Numbered from the stretch's first letter, positions 34,758 to 43,922 are shown. The stretch: DNA of 64,000 nt from an uncultured Lachnospiraceae bacterium (GCA_905199445.1 CAJKGK010000016.1:1-64000), one strand, 5' to 3'. Notes: a model not told the origin generated them from the sequence alone. Program-made: numbers and translations.

Positions 34758-35289
34758 ATATTTCTCCCATTGCATTTTCTATGGTATTGAATTTTTCCGG
34801 AATTTCCAAACCAGCGCAGACATACATCATCCGGCCAAAAATCTCCACTTCAAACCAGGCTTTTCTTTTATGCCTGTCAACCTTTTTAATGGATGTTTCA
34901 TAACTTTTTAAAGGTCCTTCTTTGATATAAACCTTATGATCTTTAATATATCCCCGGCTCATCCGCAAAACTCGGTCATGATCCAAAAGTTCGATCATAC
35001 GAACTTCTTCTTTAGTCAAAGGTATCAGTTCACCACCCATATCCAGGATCTTGCTCAGACCAATCACAGATTTCAGGGCCTGATAAAGCACTGTGGGATC
35101 GTCTGTGCGCACAAAGATGTATCCCGGAAAAAGCAGGTTTTTCTCCTTATGCCAGGCACCTTTATACCGCTTCATATATTCAAATTCAGGCGTAAAGCTA
35201 TCTTTTAATATGGATTTAGGAACAATCCTCTAATACTGGAGCATCATGTCCCGCTCCATCCCGGACCTTACCTGTATGACAAACCACAT
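34741..35289 (-). pseudogene. loaP: loaP-type NusG paralogue interrupted by an amber codon
   Basis: A specialised NusG-like antiterminator of polysaccharide operons. The proper start at 35289 (after GGGTGA) gives MWFVIQVRSGMERDMMLQY, then TAG at 35230-35232, then in the same frame RIVPKSILKDSFTPEFEYMK and the rest of the NGN and KOW domains (KNLLFPGYIFVRTDDPTVLY, KVDRHKRKAWFEVEIFGRMM). Apart from the stop the gene is intact at 182 codons. The only open restart, ATG at 35175, has no ribosome site and lacks the first NGN strand. Either the gene is freshly inactivated, or the codon is read through or suppressed. It is first in the polysaccharide operon. Confidence 0.85.
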
Positions 35290-35443
35290 AACTTCACCCC
35301 GCATTTTGAATATGCACATCTATTCTGCCTGACTTTAATGCCACGCAGATTTCTGCTACAGATGACCTTATATCCCATAAACGCGGCACAGCGACGATTT
35401 ATAAAAATATAATTATTTAACTAATAAACCATTGAACAGTCCC

Positions 35444-35472
35444 ATTATATACCATCCTTTTTACTGTGTCTA
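35444..35472 (-). promoter_or_regulatory. Main promoter of the exopolysaccharide operon
   Basis: Leftward -35 TAGACA (35467-35472), 17-bp spacer and -10 TATAAT (35444-35449). Transcription should start near 35437 and give a leader of about 150 bases before loaP. The leader contains a small GCAG/CTGC tetraloop hairpin (near 35345-35365). LoaP systems act through leader RNA elements, but I could not identify one with confidence. The rest of 35473-35670 is AT-rich with nothing else seen. Confidence 0.75.
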
Positions 35473-35670
35473 CCATTTGAACGAAAATTCACCGAAAAGA
35501 CTAAAATATCCGTAAAGTCCAATAAAATCAAGGGCATTTAATCTATGTAAACTTTATATTTTTACACTTTTTTTAGGACACAATCTATAAATTTTTCACC
35601 GTAATTTCTGAGACAAAACGCAGTTTTTTTATATTCAAAACAAGACTGATCATCCATTTTCACACAAAAT

Positions 35671-35719
35671 AAGGGTATCGTCCAATCATCCTCTGATCTG
35701 ATGATTTTACGACACCCTT
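35671..35719 (-). terminator. Terminator of the sulfatase/ABC operon
   Basis: AAGGGTATCGT (35671-35681) pairs with ACGACACCCTT (35709-35719) through one G-U pair, with a second inner stem. A U-rich tail follows leftward. It lies just after the sulfatase stop at 35734 and insulates the polysaccharide promoter. Confidence 0.8.
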
Positions 35720-35733
35720 AATTTTACTGTATT

Positions 35734-37185
35734 TTACATTCTGGCATCTTTTATAAAAGGTACCACATCACAGGTTTCCATGTAATGCTTTAAGATCCGT
35801 TCTTTCATTTCTGCAGCAACAGATCCATATTCCGGACATTGAATAAAATTTTTCAGCTCCTTAGGATCTTTTTCCAGATCATACAATTGATCCGGCTCAT
35901 AAAGACGCATAATATATTTATACCGATGCGTTCTGCACATAATAGCCTTACCGTTATACATTTCGTCAGAAGCCTGAAGTGATTGCCGGGGATAGTAAAG
36001 ATTTCCCGGCACAGGATGATCTGCGCCGCCCATTTCTTTGCAATGCTCCTCACCGCGGCAAAAACCGCCCTCACAAAATACCGTATCCCTCAGAGGAGTT
36101 TCCTTCCCGGCAAGGTAGTCAACCAGCGAATGACCAAAATGAGTATGCTGTGGCCTGTAACCGGCCAGTTCTTCTGCGGTTGCATAAAAATCAATTAATT
36201 CAATCATCGCCTCACTGATTCCATGCCTGCCCTGCATACTTTTTGGCAGCTTCACAATAAAAGGCACATTGGTGAGACAATCTTCAAAACAGTTTTGAAC
36301 CTTTTCCACAAGTCCATAATCGCCTGTGTAATCCCCGTGATCGCTGAAAAAGAAAACTGCGGTCTGATCATAATAGCCATTTTCCTTCAGGGCTTCCAGA
36401 ACCTGTCCTGCCATGGCATCCACTCTGGCGCACATCCCCAGGTACACAGCTCTTAACTCATCATATCTTTCTTCTGTCCATCCGTCCATTTGCAAAAGCC
36501 GATGAAGCGCCCCTTCCATCCTTGGTCTTTCCTGATAATGATCGGAAATTTTTATTCGCGGAGGCAGTTTATGCCGGTCAATCATACTGTACCACGGGTC
36601 ACTGACCTGATAAACAGGATGAGGATTCAGCCATGGCAAAAAAATACAAAACGGGGATTCATCTTTATAATTTTTTATAAAATCTACTGCCCCCTGGGTC
36701 CACATTTGATCAATATCCCGAATTTCAGGAACCTTTCCTCTGAAAAAAGAATAATAATTATCCCCTTCAGGATCGCCACGCCACCCATCCTCCGGCAGTT
36801 TTTCCGGCTGGCATGCCGGCACAAAATAATCGGTGCAATAATCTTTATAGTATGCCTTATGCTGTGCCGGCAGCAGGTCATTTCTCTGATTCATCCACAC
36901 ACGATAACCGGTATCCTTCAGATATTTTAACAGCACAGGTTCATGGTCATGCATCATATGATTCATGGTCCGATGCCCTGACACATGGGGATACCAGCCA
37001 CTCATAAAACTGCACCGGGACGGTGTACATACCGGATTCTGGCAAAAAGCGTACCTAAAAGACATACCGTCCTTAGCCAGAGCATCCAGATGAGGGGTCA
37101 CCGCAGCCGGATTCCCCAAATGGGCCATACTGTCTGCCCGCATCTGATCCGGGTTTAAAATGACAATGTTCGGCCTTTTCTTCAT
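35734..37185 (-). CDS. Sulfatase (S1, Cys-type), first of two
   Basis: This 483-residue sulfatase begins RPNIVILNPDQMRADSMAHL (metal Asp) and carries the modification motif C53-T-P-S-R57 inside NPVCTPSRCSFMSGWYPHVS. The Cys would be oxidised to formylglycine. Further metal/active residues are in FFFSDHGDYTGDYGLVEK. There is no signal peptide, so it probably acts on imported sulfated sugars in the cytoplasm. It needs an anaerobic sulfatase-maturating enzyme (anSME), which is not in this window. It is the last gene of the operon with the second sulfatase and the ABC importer. The substrate, perhaps a host mucin or glycosaminoglycan fragment, is inferred. Confidence 0.92.
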   Translation of the reverse strand: MKKRPNIVILNPDQMRADSMAHLGNPAAVTPHLDALAKDGMSFRYAFCQNPVCTPSRCSFMSGWYPHVSGHRTMNHMMHDHEPVLLKYLKDTGYRVWMNQRNDLLPAQHKAYYKDYCTDYFVPACQPEKLPEDGWRGDPEGDNYYSFFRGKVPEIRDIDQMWTQGAVDFIKNYKDESPFCIFLPWLNPHPVYQVSDPWYSMIDRHKLPPRIKISDHYQERPRMEGALHRLLQMDGWTEERYDELRAVYLGMCARVDAMAGQVLEALKENGYYDQTAVFFFSDHGDYTGDYGLVEKVQNCFEDCLTNVPFIVKLPKSMQGRHGISEAMIELIDFYATAEELAGYRPQHTHFGHSLVDYLAGKETPLRDTVFCEGGFCRGEEHCKEMGGADHPVPGNLYYPRQSLQASDEMYNGKAIMCRTHRYKYIMRLYEPDQLYDLEKDPKELKNFIQCPEYGSVAAEMKERILKHYMETCDVVPFIKDARM

Positions 37186-37235
37186 TACAAATTCACCCCA
37201 TTAAAATTCTCCTTTATTTTGCCGCCTGTCACCGC

Positions 37236-39053
37236 TTAATTCAGCCTGGCAATAAACTGCATCGTATATAAGACACTTTCATAGTCTTCTTCCGGTACAA
37301 TTGTTTTCGCAAACTCAAAAATATCTGCAGCCAACACAGCGGTTTGCTTTTGTCCCAGCCAGGATTTCAAATTCTGATGCATCTCATTTTCAGGCATAAG
37401 TCCCATATTAAGCAATGCTTTATAAGCCCACACAGCCGGCTCTTCCCATGTATCGCTGATATGCTTTAAAAAATCCGGATATCTGATTTCCTGTTCACGA
37501 CTGCGCTGTTCCATCAGCATTTCCATCGTCATTTCTCCCTGAATCGGAAGTCCCAGGCGTTCAAACTGTTCCTCCGGTGCATGATTTTCCCGCATCAGGT
37601 CAAGCATGGCATTGATCAGCTCAACTTCCTTTTGGGGATCATCCAGCGGATGCATTTGTTTGGGATCCTTAAGTACATTAAAAAGCAGATTACCGTAACG
37701 AAAAACCGGCGGTCCCATATGTCCCTCAGTTCCATGAATTTTTAAAACTTTACAGCCCTTTGTAAATTCAAAGGGTCCGGCCAGCGTCATCCCCTGAAGA
37801 ATTGCCGGTGACATTCTGCAGCGCATTTGATTGGGCATCAGTGTATATTCATACAAAGGCTCATTTTCCGGATGCGCCGGTGCCCTCATGTAAACATATT
37901 CTCCATCGGTAACATTCACATGGGCACCAAAAAATCCAAATAAACCGTACCGGCGAACCGGTGTATCATCGGCAATAACCGGTGCAAGAACCTTACCCTG
38001 CATGTCCTTTGGTATATCCACGCCAAAAAAATCCAGAATCGTAGGCGCCAGATCCAGTGTCTGCACAAGAGACTGACGGCGCACATTACACACCTTACTT
38101 CTGGGATCCCATATAAATAAAGGTGTATGAACCAGCTCATTATACGCTGGCATGCAGCCTTTTGCCCACCAGCGGTGTTCTCCCAGCAAAAATCCGTGAT
38201 CTGTATTTACAATCAGCATGGTGTCATCCCACATATTGTATTTGTCCATCAGATCCAGGACCTTCCCCAGAAAATGATCACACATAGACAAAAGAGCAAA
38301 ATATTTTTTTCTCACCTTCTGAATAAAATGATCATCCTCCATCGCCGGTCCATATGGCGGCCAGTCATATTTAAAGGTATCCTCACCTTCGTCTTTATAC
38401 AATGCTTCAAATTCTTCAGGCGCGAAAAATGGTTCATGGGGATCAAAAGTTTCAATCTGGAGATACCAGTTGTCATAATCCTTATTTTCCTCGATAAATT
38501 CCAGACCGCAGCCAACGGTTTTCGCCTGAGGAAAATCCTTTGTTTCCTTCATGTAGCGGCGGTTGACCTGGTCCTGTCTGCGCCAGTTGACAGGATTAAA
38601 CGGCAGTTTTTCCGGATGGGCAAGCGCAATGGAACTGCTGCCGAAAACGGTTGCATCATCTGCCGGAACCAATGATCCTTTCCACGGATCCCCTTCCTGA
38701 CCCCGGATACACTCCCAGGATTGATATCTTGTATGATATGTGGCGCCTCCATCCTCCCAATAATGCTGATGGTCCGAAACAATATGACTATAAATTCCGT
38801 TTTGTTTTAACAACTCAGGCATAGAATCATCAAAAGGTTCCAGAGGCGACCAGCCTCTGTGCAGAAAATTCAGCCGCCCTGTATGAAGCTCCCGCCTGGC
38901 CGGCATACATGGTAGGCTGGAAGCATAAGATCTGTCAAAAGTAACTGTTTTTTCACCAAGTCTTTTAAAATCAGGCATTTTCGCCAAATCACATCCATAG
39001 TTAGGCAGATAATGGCGATTCAGTGAATCATACATCACCATAATTGCACGCAT
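37236..39053 (-). CDS. Sulfatase (S1, Cys-type), second of two
   Basis: This 605-residue sulfatase begins MRAIMVMYDSLNRHYLPNYG (metal Asp9 region), with modification motif C49-M-P-A-R53 in SYASSLPCMPARRELHTGRL and the late metal motif NTDHGFLLGEHRWWAKG. It is clearly a different S1 subfamily from the 483-residue neighbour: the start, length and C-terminus (VWAYKALLNMGLMPENEMHQ) differ. It also lacks a signal peptide. A good TAAGGAGGAG site precedes the ATG. Two unlike sulfatases in one import operon suggest a substrate with sulfate at more than one position, or two substrates (inference). Confidence 0.92.
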   Translation of the reverse strand: MRAIMVMYDSLNRHYLPNYGCDLAKMPDFKRLGEKTVTFDRSYASSLPCMPARRELHTGRLNFLHRGWSPLEPFDDSMPELLKQNGIYSHIVSDHQHYWEDGGATYHTRYQSWECIRGQEGDPWKGSLVPADDATVFGSSSIALAHPEKLPFNPVNWRRQDQVNRRYMKETKDFPQAKTVGCGLEFIEENKDYDNWYLQIETFDPHEPFFAPEEFEALYKDEGEDTFKYDWPPYGPAMEDDHFIQKVRKKYFALLSMCDHFLGKVLDLMDKYNMWDDTMLIVNTDHGFLLGEHRWWAKGCMPAYNELVHTPLFIWDPRSKVCNVRRQSLVQTLDLAPTILDFFGVDIPKDMQGKVLAPVIADDTPVRRYGLFGFFGAHVNVTDGEYVYMRAPAHPENEPLYEYTLMPNQMRCRMSPAILQGMTLAGPFEFTKGCKVLKIHGTEGHMGPPVFRYGNLLFNVLKDPKQMHPLDDPQKEVELINAMLDLMRENHAPEEQFERLGLPIQGEMTMEMLMEQRSREQEIRYPDFLKHISDTWEEPAVWAYKALLNMGLMPENEMHQNLKSWLGQKQTAVLAADIFEFAKTIVPEEDYESVLYTMQFIARLN

Positions 39054-39102
39054 ATTTTTTTCTCCTCCTTATCGTTCCCCCACTGTAATTTTACAGGGCC
39101 TG

Positions 39103-40005
39103 TCAGTTTTTCATTCCGGTCGAAGCAATGCCCTGAACAAAGTATTTCTGAGCACAGAAATATAAAATAACCATCGGAATAGACGTAATCAGTGTGGCAG
39201 CCATCAGCCAGTTATAATGGGTTGCCGTGGATCCTCTGAACATCTGCAGTCCCAGCTGAACCGTTTTCATTTTCTCTGAACTTGTAAGTATCAGCGGATA
39301 GAAGAAATCGTTCCAGGTGGACACACCCTTAAGAATCGTCAATGTGGCCAATATTGTTTTAGACATGGGCAGAAAAATGTATATGTACGTTTTTACAGGT
39401 CCACAGCCGTCAATTCTGGCCGCTTCATCCAGTTCTCTTGGAAATGTGGAATAAAACTGGCGGCACAAAAAGATTCCAAAAGATCCGGCCAAAAACGGAA
39501 TGATCAGCGCAGCATAACTATCCAGCAGTCCCGTGCCGCCCTGCCCCAAAATATTATTTCCACCGACAAGCGGAAATGAACGCAGCATCACAAACTGAGG
39601 AATAATAATGGACTGCGGGGATACCATCATGCCCATGAGTACTGCCATAAATAAAATATTTTTTCCTTTAAAATCCAGTCTTGCGAACGCATACCCGGCT
39701 AAGGAATTAATCACCAGACTGCCGGCCACTACAACAACCGTAATGATCACACTGTTTTTAAAATAGCCCAGCCAGTCGCCCATGTGCCAGGCCTGAATAA
39801 AGTTTTCAAAGTTCGTAAAGCTGGATGGCAGCCATTTAAAACCGGACAGGGAAATTTCCGGGTCTGTTTTGAATGCCGTAAATATAACAAATATAATTGG
39901 CAGCAATGTAATAATTCCCCAAATACTGAGAATGACAATCGTCAGAATCTTAAGCGCATTGTTTTTCTTTTTCATACCTATATGTTTTTTTGTATCAGCG
40001 GCCAT
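39103..40005 (-). CDS. ABC sugar transporter permease (MalG type)
   Basis: This 300-residue permease has six helices and the EAA loop DEAARIDGCGPVKTYIYIFL near the C-terminus, as in carbohydrate uptake (CUT1) systems. The start ATG at 40005 overlaps the stop of the other permease (TGATG) and has GAGGTGA seven bases ahead. It pairs with the MalF-type permease and the binding protein at 41032. No ATPase gene is present, so a shared MsiK-type ATPase encoded elsewhere must power it (known for CUT1 systems; inferred here). Confidence 0.93.
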   Translation of the reverse strand: MAADTKKHIGMKKKNNALKILTIVILSIWGIITLLPIIFVIFTAFKTDPEISLSGFKWLPSSFTNFENFIQAWHMGDWLGYFKNSVIITVVVVAGSLVINSLAGYAFARLDFKGKNILFMAVLMGMMVSPQSIIIPQFVMLRSFPLVGGNNILGQGGTGLLDSYAALIIPFLAGSFGIFLCRQFYSTFPRELDEAARIDGCGPVKTYIYIFLPMSKTILATLTILKGVSTWNDFFYPLILTSSEKMKTVQLGLQMFRGSTATHYNWLMAATLITSIPMVILYFCAQKYFVQGIASTGMKN

Positions 40006-40898
40006 CAATTATCACCTCTTCCATATTTAAAGTTTACCAGAGTGATCAGAGATATAATAATCAGCAGGATGACGGCCTGAGAGGACGCATAGCCCATTTT
40101 ATAGTACTCAAACCCATTTTTATAAATCTGGTGAGCAATCGTTGTTGTAGAATTCAGCGGTCCGCCGTTGGTCACAATAAGAACCTGTCCAAAAACCTGG
40201 AAAGAATTAATACAGGCCATGACAAACACAAAAAATGTCGTTGGTGCCAGCTGGGGAATTGTAATTTTTCTGAACTTCTGCCACCGGGTAGCACCATCGA
40301 TACTGGCCGCCTCATATAAATATTCCGGAATTGACTGAAGACCGGATAAAAACAAAATCATATTGTATCCTGTTGAATTCCATATACTCATAATGGCCAC
40401 AGACAGCAGCGCCGTGGAAGAAGAGGTCACCCAGCCCACAGGCCCCAGTCCCACAACATCCAGCAAACGGTTAAGAATACCGTTATTCGTATCAAACAAA
40501 TACAGCCATGCCATAGATACCGCAACCATGGAAAAAATATTTGGCATATAAAACAGGGTTCTGAAAAACCCCTTGCCCTTAATTTTTGAGTTAAGCAAGG
40601 TTGCCAAAAACAAAGCCAGCACCATCGTGACCGGAATTGTAATGACACTGTAGATAATCGTGTTGAGCATACTTTTCAGAAATACACTGTCATGAAACAG
40701 GTGGATATAATTTTCCAGCCCAACGAATGAAAATGTTTTTAAGTTATAGTCCGTAAAGGACATACCGATCGTCCATATAATTGGAATCAGCACAAAAAGT
40801 GTATAAATCAGAAAGCCTGGCGCAATAAGCAAATATCCCACATTCTGATAACGGCTCCCCACTTTCGCACGTTTCTTCAATTTAACCGCCCCTTTCAT
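40005..40898 (-). CDS. ABC sugar transporter permease (MalF/UgpA type)
   Basis: This 297-residue permease has about six helices and the EAA motif YEAASIDGATRWQKFRKITI, typical of the first permease of CUT1 importers. A basic start (VKLKKRAKVGSRYQN) precedes the first helix. The ATG touches an AAAAGG site; a TTG six codons in, preceded by AAAGGGGCGG, is a possible alternative. It is separated from the binding-protein gene by a hairpin at 40918-40941. Confidence 0.92.
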   Translation of the reverse strand: MKGAVKLKKRAKVGSRYQNVGYLLIAPGFLIYTLFVLIPIIWTIGMSFTDYNLKTFSFVGLENYIHLFHDSVFLKSMLNTIIYSVITIPVTMVLALFLATLLNSKIKGKGFFRTLFYMPNIFSMVAVSMAWLYLFDTNNGILNRLLDVVGLGPVGWVTSSSTALLSVAIMSIWNSTGYNMILFLSGLQSIPEYLYEAASIDGATRWQKFRKITIPQLAPTTFFVFVMACINSFQVFGQVLIVTNGGPLNSTTTIAHQIYKNGFEYYKMGYASSQAVILLIIISLITLVNFKYGRGDN

Positions 40899-40917
40899 CC
40901 TTTTGATGATAATAATA

Positions 40918-40941
40918 GCCGGGTACCTTCAGGCACCCGGC
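40918..40941 (-). promoter_or_regulatory. Intercistronic stem-loop
   Basis: GCCGGGTACC (40918-40927) pairs with GGCACCCGGC (40932-40941) with one mismatch and a TTCA loop. It lies between binding-protein and permease genes, where such stem-loops usually lower permease expression or protect the upstream mRNA end. It lacks a clean U run, so it is not called a full terminator. Confidence 0.6.
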
Positions 40942-41031
40942 CAGTTTTACCGGTCAGCCCCGCTTACCGTTGGTTTTTTCTGCTTGCTTCTGACTGGAAA
41001 TTACTTTTGTATACTGCTTATCGCTTCCTGT

Positions 41032-42399
41032 TTATTGTAAAGATACAGCATTCCACTGTTCTTCCATGGCTGTAAGCTGTTCCTGTGTATCTGCACCGGC
41101 ATAAATCTGTTCAAGTCCCAGGCGGAAATCTGTGATTAATTCATTATATTTAGGATTAAATACATCTGCAAATGTGGTAGATCTTCCATAAGCGTACACA
41201 ACATTTTCGAAATCAGGATTCAAAGCCACAAATGCATCATCCAGTGACTTCCGTCCTGAATATATGGTTGCTTTTTCAGCCAAAATCTGGCAGGACTCTT
41301 TGGAGTATAAGTGGAACAGCATTTCAGCCGCCACCTCTTTGTTTTTGGAATCACTGTTGACAACAACATAGTTACCGATCAAAAGTGTATTTAAATCGCT
41401 CTTGACAAAACCAATCTGTCCCGGGAAGGCTGCATCTGCTGTTGTATAGGAAGTTTCCGGCGCCAGTGTCATGGCTGCCACCCCTGTCTGCACACCGCTG
41501 ATTGCGCCACCTGGAGCGAGGAACGTCACACAGCCCTCATCCACCAGTTTTTTCATTTCATTAATAGATGTTACAGCAGCTTCTGTATTAAAGGCTGCCT
41601 TCATATCTTCATCCCAGAATTTAACCGGCTCCTCCTGATACATCGCTGCCAGACTGTAGAAAAACTGCTCTCCATCCTGATCCAGTTCAAGGCCATAAGT
41701 TACAACATTACCGCTTTCATCACGCACGGTCAGCTTACGGACAAGATTATAAAAATCTTCCGGCGTTTGAATATGAAGCTCTTCCTCTGTCACACCCTGC
41801 TGCTCGGCAATATCTTTTCTGTACATCCACACACGGGTTGAAGGCTGAAACAAGCCGTATAAGCTTCCCTCATTTTTTCCTGCATCTAAAACATTTTCCG
41901 CAAAATCCGTCAGGCCATCCCAGTTTTCAGGGATATAAGCATCCAGATTTTCCACATAGCCCAGGTCCATCACCGAGCCCATCTGGCCATAGCCTAACAT
42001 ATACACATCCGGGCCGGCGCCGCCCACAAGACCAGTATTTAACTTAGTAAAATAATCCGACCATGGAATAAAGGTAAGTTCATAACTAACGCCTGGGTTA
42101 GCCGCGCAATAATTATCGAAGCATTCACTGTACGCTGCATTAATTTCCGCCTCACCTGTACCAGCCAGCCATATACTGATTTTAACATCTTCCCCCGAAC
42201 CGCCGGCTGAATCATCCACCGCCTGATCTTTGTCATCATTACCGGTTGAATCCGCAGCCTGAGATTGAACCTGTGGGGCATCGCCAGAAGCCGTCTGTCC
42301 GCCCTGATCAGATTTTCCCGAGTTTCCTCCGGACGAGCATGCTGCTGTACCTAAAATCATTGTTGTAACAAGGAATAATGCCATTGCTTTAGATTTCAT
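41032..42399 (-). CDS. ABC transporter sugar-binding lipoprotein
   Basis: This 455-residue extracellular binding protein has a lipoprotein signal (MKSKAMALFLVTTMILGTAA then Cys21) and a Ser/Gly/Asp-rich linker. A mature solute-binding domain of the CUT1 type follows (ISIWLAGTGEAEINAAYSEC, LGYGQMGSVMDLGYVENLDA, and a late YVVVNSDSKNKEVAAEMLFH). The start at 42399 has CAGAGGAGG; longer in-frame codons upstream lie in the promoter/operator and are rejected. It probably binds a sulfated oligosaccharide, given the two sulfatases downstream (inference). Confidence 0.93.
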   Translation of the reverse strand: MKSKAMALFLVTTMILGTAACSSGGNSGKSDQGGQTASGDAPQVQSQAADSTGNDDKDQAVDDSAGGSGEDVKISIWLAGTGEAEINAAYSECFDNYCAANPGVSYELTFIPWSDYFTKLNTGLVGGAGPDVYMLGYGQMGSVMDLGYVENLDAYIPENWDGLTDFAENVLDAGKNEGSLYGLFQPSTRVWMYRKDIAEQQGVTEEELHIQTPEDFYNLVRKLTVRDESGNVVTYGLELDQDGEQFFYSLAAMYQEEPVKFWDEDMKAAFNTEAAVTSINEMKKLVDEGCVTFLAPGGAISGVQTGVAAMTLAPETSYTTADAAFPGQIGFVKSDLNTLLIGNYVVVNSDSKNKEVAAEMLFHLYSKESCQILAEKATIYSGRKSLDDAFVALNPDFENVVYAYGRSTTFADVFNPKYNELITDFRLGLEQIYAGADTQEQLTAMEEQWNAVSLQ

Positions 42400-42464
42400 A
42401 AATAAACCTCCTCTGTGAACGGGCGTATTCAACGCCGCCGTTAAACATATACACTTTTCATTTG

Positions 42465-42515
42465 GCAACCGGTTTCCTTTTTTATTATTTTGGCATTTTG
42501 CTAGCATCTTGTCAA
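42465..42515 (-). promoter_or_regulatory. Promoter and LacI-type operator of the importer/sulfatase operon
   Basis: -35 TTGACA (42510-42515), 17-bp spacer, weak -10 CAAAAT (42487-42492). The operator-like GCAACCGGTTTCC (42465-42477) is nearly palindromic around CCGG and sits at about +3 to +15, a repressing position. The same word with one change recurs before the lacI gene. Confidence 0.6.
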
Positions 42516-42611
42516 TAACTTTTTATATACATTGTATTTTTTGTTTATTATATTCAATTTATATATGCTTATTATGGTAATAATGCCATTTATTTTTGTG
42601 TTTTTTATTGG

Positions 42612-42645
42612 TATAATCCTAGTACAGGATAAGCAATCGGTTTCC
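42612..42645 (+). promoter_or_regulatory. Promoter and operator of the LacI-type regulator gene
   Basis: An extended -10 (TG-N-TATAAT, TATAAT at 42612-42617) with a poor -35, followed by the operator-like GCAATCGGTTTCC (42633-42645) near +10. It differs by one base from the site at 42465, so the regulator probably represses itself as well as the importer. Confidence 0.55.
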
Positions 42646-42792
42646 TTACCCCTTTAAGTGATGCAACTGAAATTTTGAGAATATTGAGAATAGCTTCTCT
42701 TGACAGAAGTGAAGGATATATTTACACTTTAGTTATTATATATCCTAAAAATATTATAAATTGGGGAGATATATGTTGAAAGGAAGTCTGAT

Positions 42793-43818
42793 ATGAAAGA
42801 GAAAAAAAACACAACAATTTATGATATTGCCAGGGAAACGCAGCTCTCGCCGTCTACTGTATCCAAAATCATTAACCACAAAGGCTCCTACTCTGATTCA
42901 ACCAAAGCACGGGTATTTCATGCCATTGAACAATTGGGATATGTGCCCAACCTCAGGGCACGGCACCTGGCCAAAAATTTCACCAATACCATCGCCATAG
43001 ATTTTTACTCTCTGCATCAAAAAAACAATTCCTACAGTAATAATTATCTGATTGGTATATGTGACAAGGCTCAGGAATTTCATTACAATGTCATGCTTTA
43101 TAATACCTCACCTGTTTTCTCTAAAGAATTAAATAAGTGTATTCACGATTTTGATGGTATTATCTTTCCGGTATATGATTCAGAACTTTTCGACTGTTTC
43201 GATTTTCTGGACCGCCACCAAAAGCCATTTGTTTACACTGGTCCTAAAATGGTTTTTGATCAGGCACCCAGAAATGTTTATGGCGGATACCACGATTACA
43301 TCCGCCAAGTGCTTGAAATTTATTATTTGAAAAACAGAAGACACATTGTGATGTTTCCTCAGGGAAACTATGAAGAATTTGAACGGTTCAGCCGTTATAA
43401 AATCCAGGCGATTATCGATAATTTTATTCAGGAATACAAACTTCCCCAGGATTTTTGCACCCTTTGCGCCTTCCGTGAATCAGATACAACAGATCTGCCT
43501 ATGATTATAGACCGTTATTTGAACAGTCCGCAGCCTGTAGATGCCCTTTTTTTCAATTCAACGCCAGCCTGTATTACAGTTTATAATCATCTTCAAAACA
43601 AAGGTATCCGTATTCCGGAAGATATTGCGATTATTTCAACAGCTCACACACGCACCGAAGGCCAGGAATTTTTTCCGCCTCTGTCCACGATCTTTGTCCA
43701 TACATATGATATGGGACAAAAAGCCGTTGAACTGCTGCTTCATCAGATTGATCCGCAAAAATATCCGCTGGTCGATGGCAATGTGCCATTTTCATTTATT
43801 GAGCGCCGTTCCTGCTGA
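42793..43818 (+). CDS. LacI family transcriptional regulator
   Basis: This 341-residue repressor has the N-terminal LacI helix-turn-helix (TTIYDIARETQLSPSTVSKI) and hinge (RVFHAIEQLGYVPNLRARHL). A periplasmic-binding-protein-like sensor domain follows, with FDGIIFPVYDSELFDCFDFL and the late ALFFNSTPACITVYNHLQNK and IISTAHTRTEG. It is divergent from the importer/sulfatase operon, and the intergenic region has two near-identical operator-like words. The inducer is probably the imported sugar or a breakdown product. Confidence 0.93.
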   Translation: MKEKKNTTIYDIARETQLSPSTVSKIINHKGSYSDSTKARVFHAIEQLGYVPNLRARHLAKNFTNTIAIDFYSLHQKNNSYSNNYLIGICDKAQEFHYNVMLYNTSPVFSKELNKCIHDFDGIIFPVYDSELFDCFDFLDRHQKPFVYTGPKMVFDQAPRNVYGGYHDYIRQVLEIYYLKNRRHIVMFPQGNYEEFERFSRYKIQAIIDNFIQEYKLPQDFCTLCAFRESDTTDLPMIIDRYLNSPQPVDALFFNSTPACITVYNHLQNKGIRIPEDIAIISTAHTRTEGQEFFPPLSTIFVHTYDMGQKAVELLLHQIDPQKYPLVDGNVPFSFIERRSC

Positions 43819-43864
43819 CGTTAAATATTCCCATTATACAATCCCTTCAGTCAAATAAAGAATA

Positions 43865-43911
43865 CCCGCAATATACAGTGAACGCATATAAATTTCACTG
43901 TATATTACGGG
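43865..43911. terminator. Strong bidirectional hairpin between convergent genes
   Basis: AATATACAGTGAA (43870-43882) pairs perfectly with TTCACTGTATATT (43894-43906), extended by CCCG/CGGG at the base. It lies between the lacI stop and the leftward aminotransferase stop. Confidence 0.75.
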
Positions 43912-43922
43912 CAGCAGTCTGC

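Noticed and set aside
34741..35175. Treating the 144-codon downstream open frame as the complete NusG-like gene
   Set aside because: It lacks a ribosome site and the first part of the NGN domain, which is present in frame upstream of the TAG.
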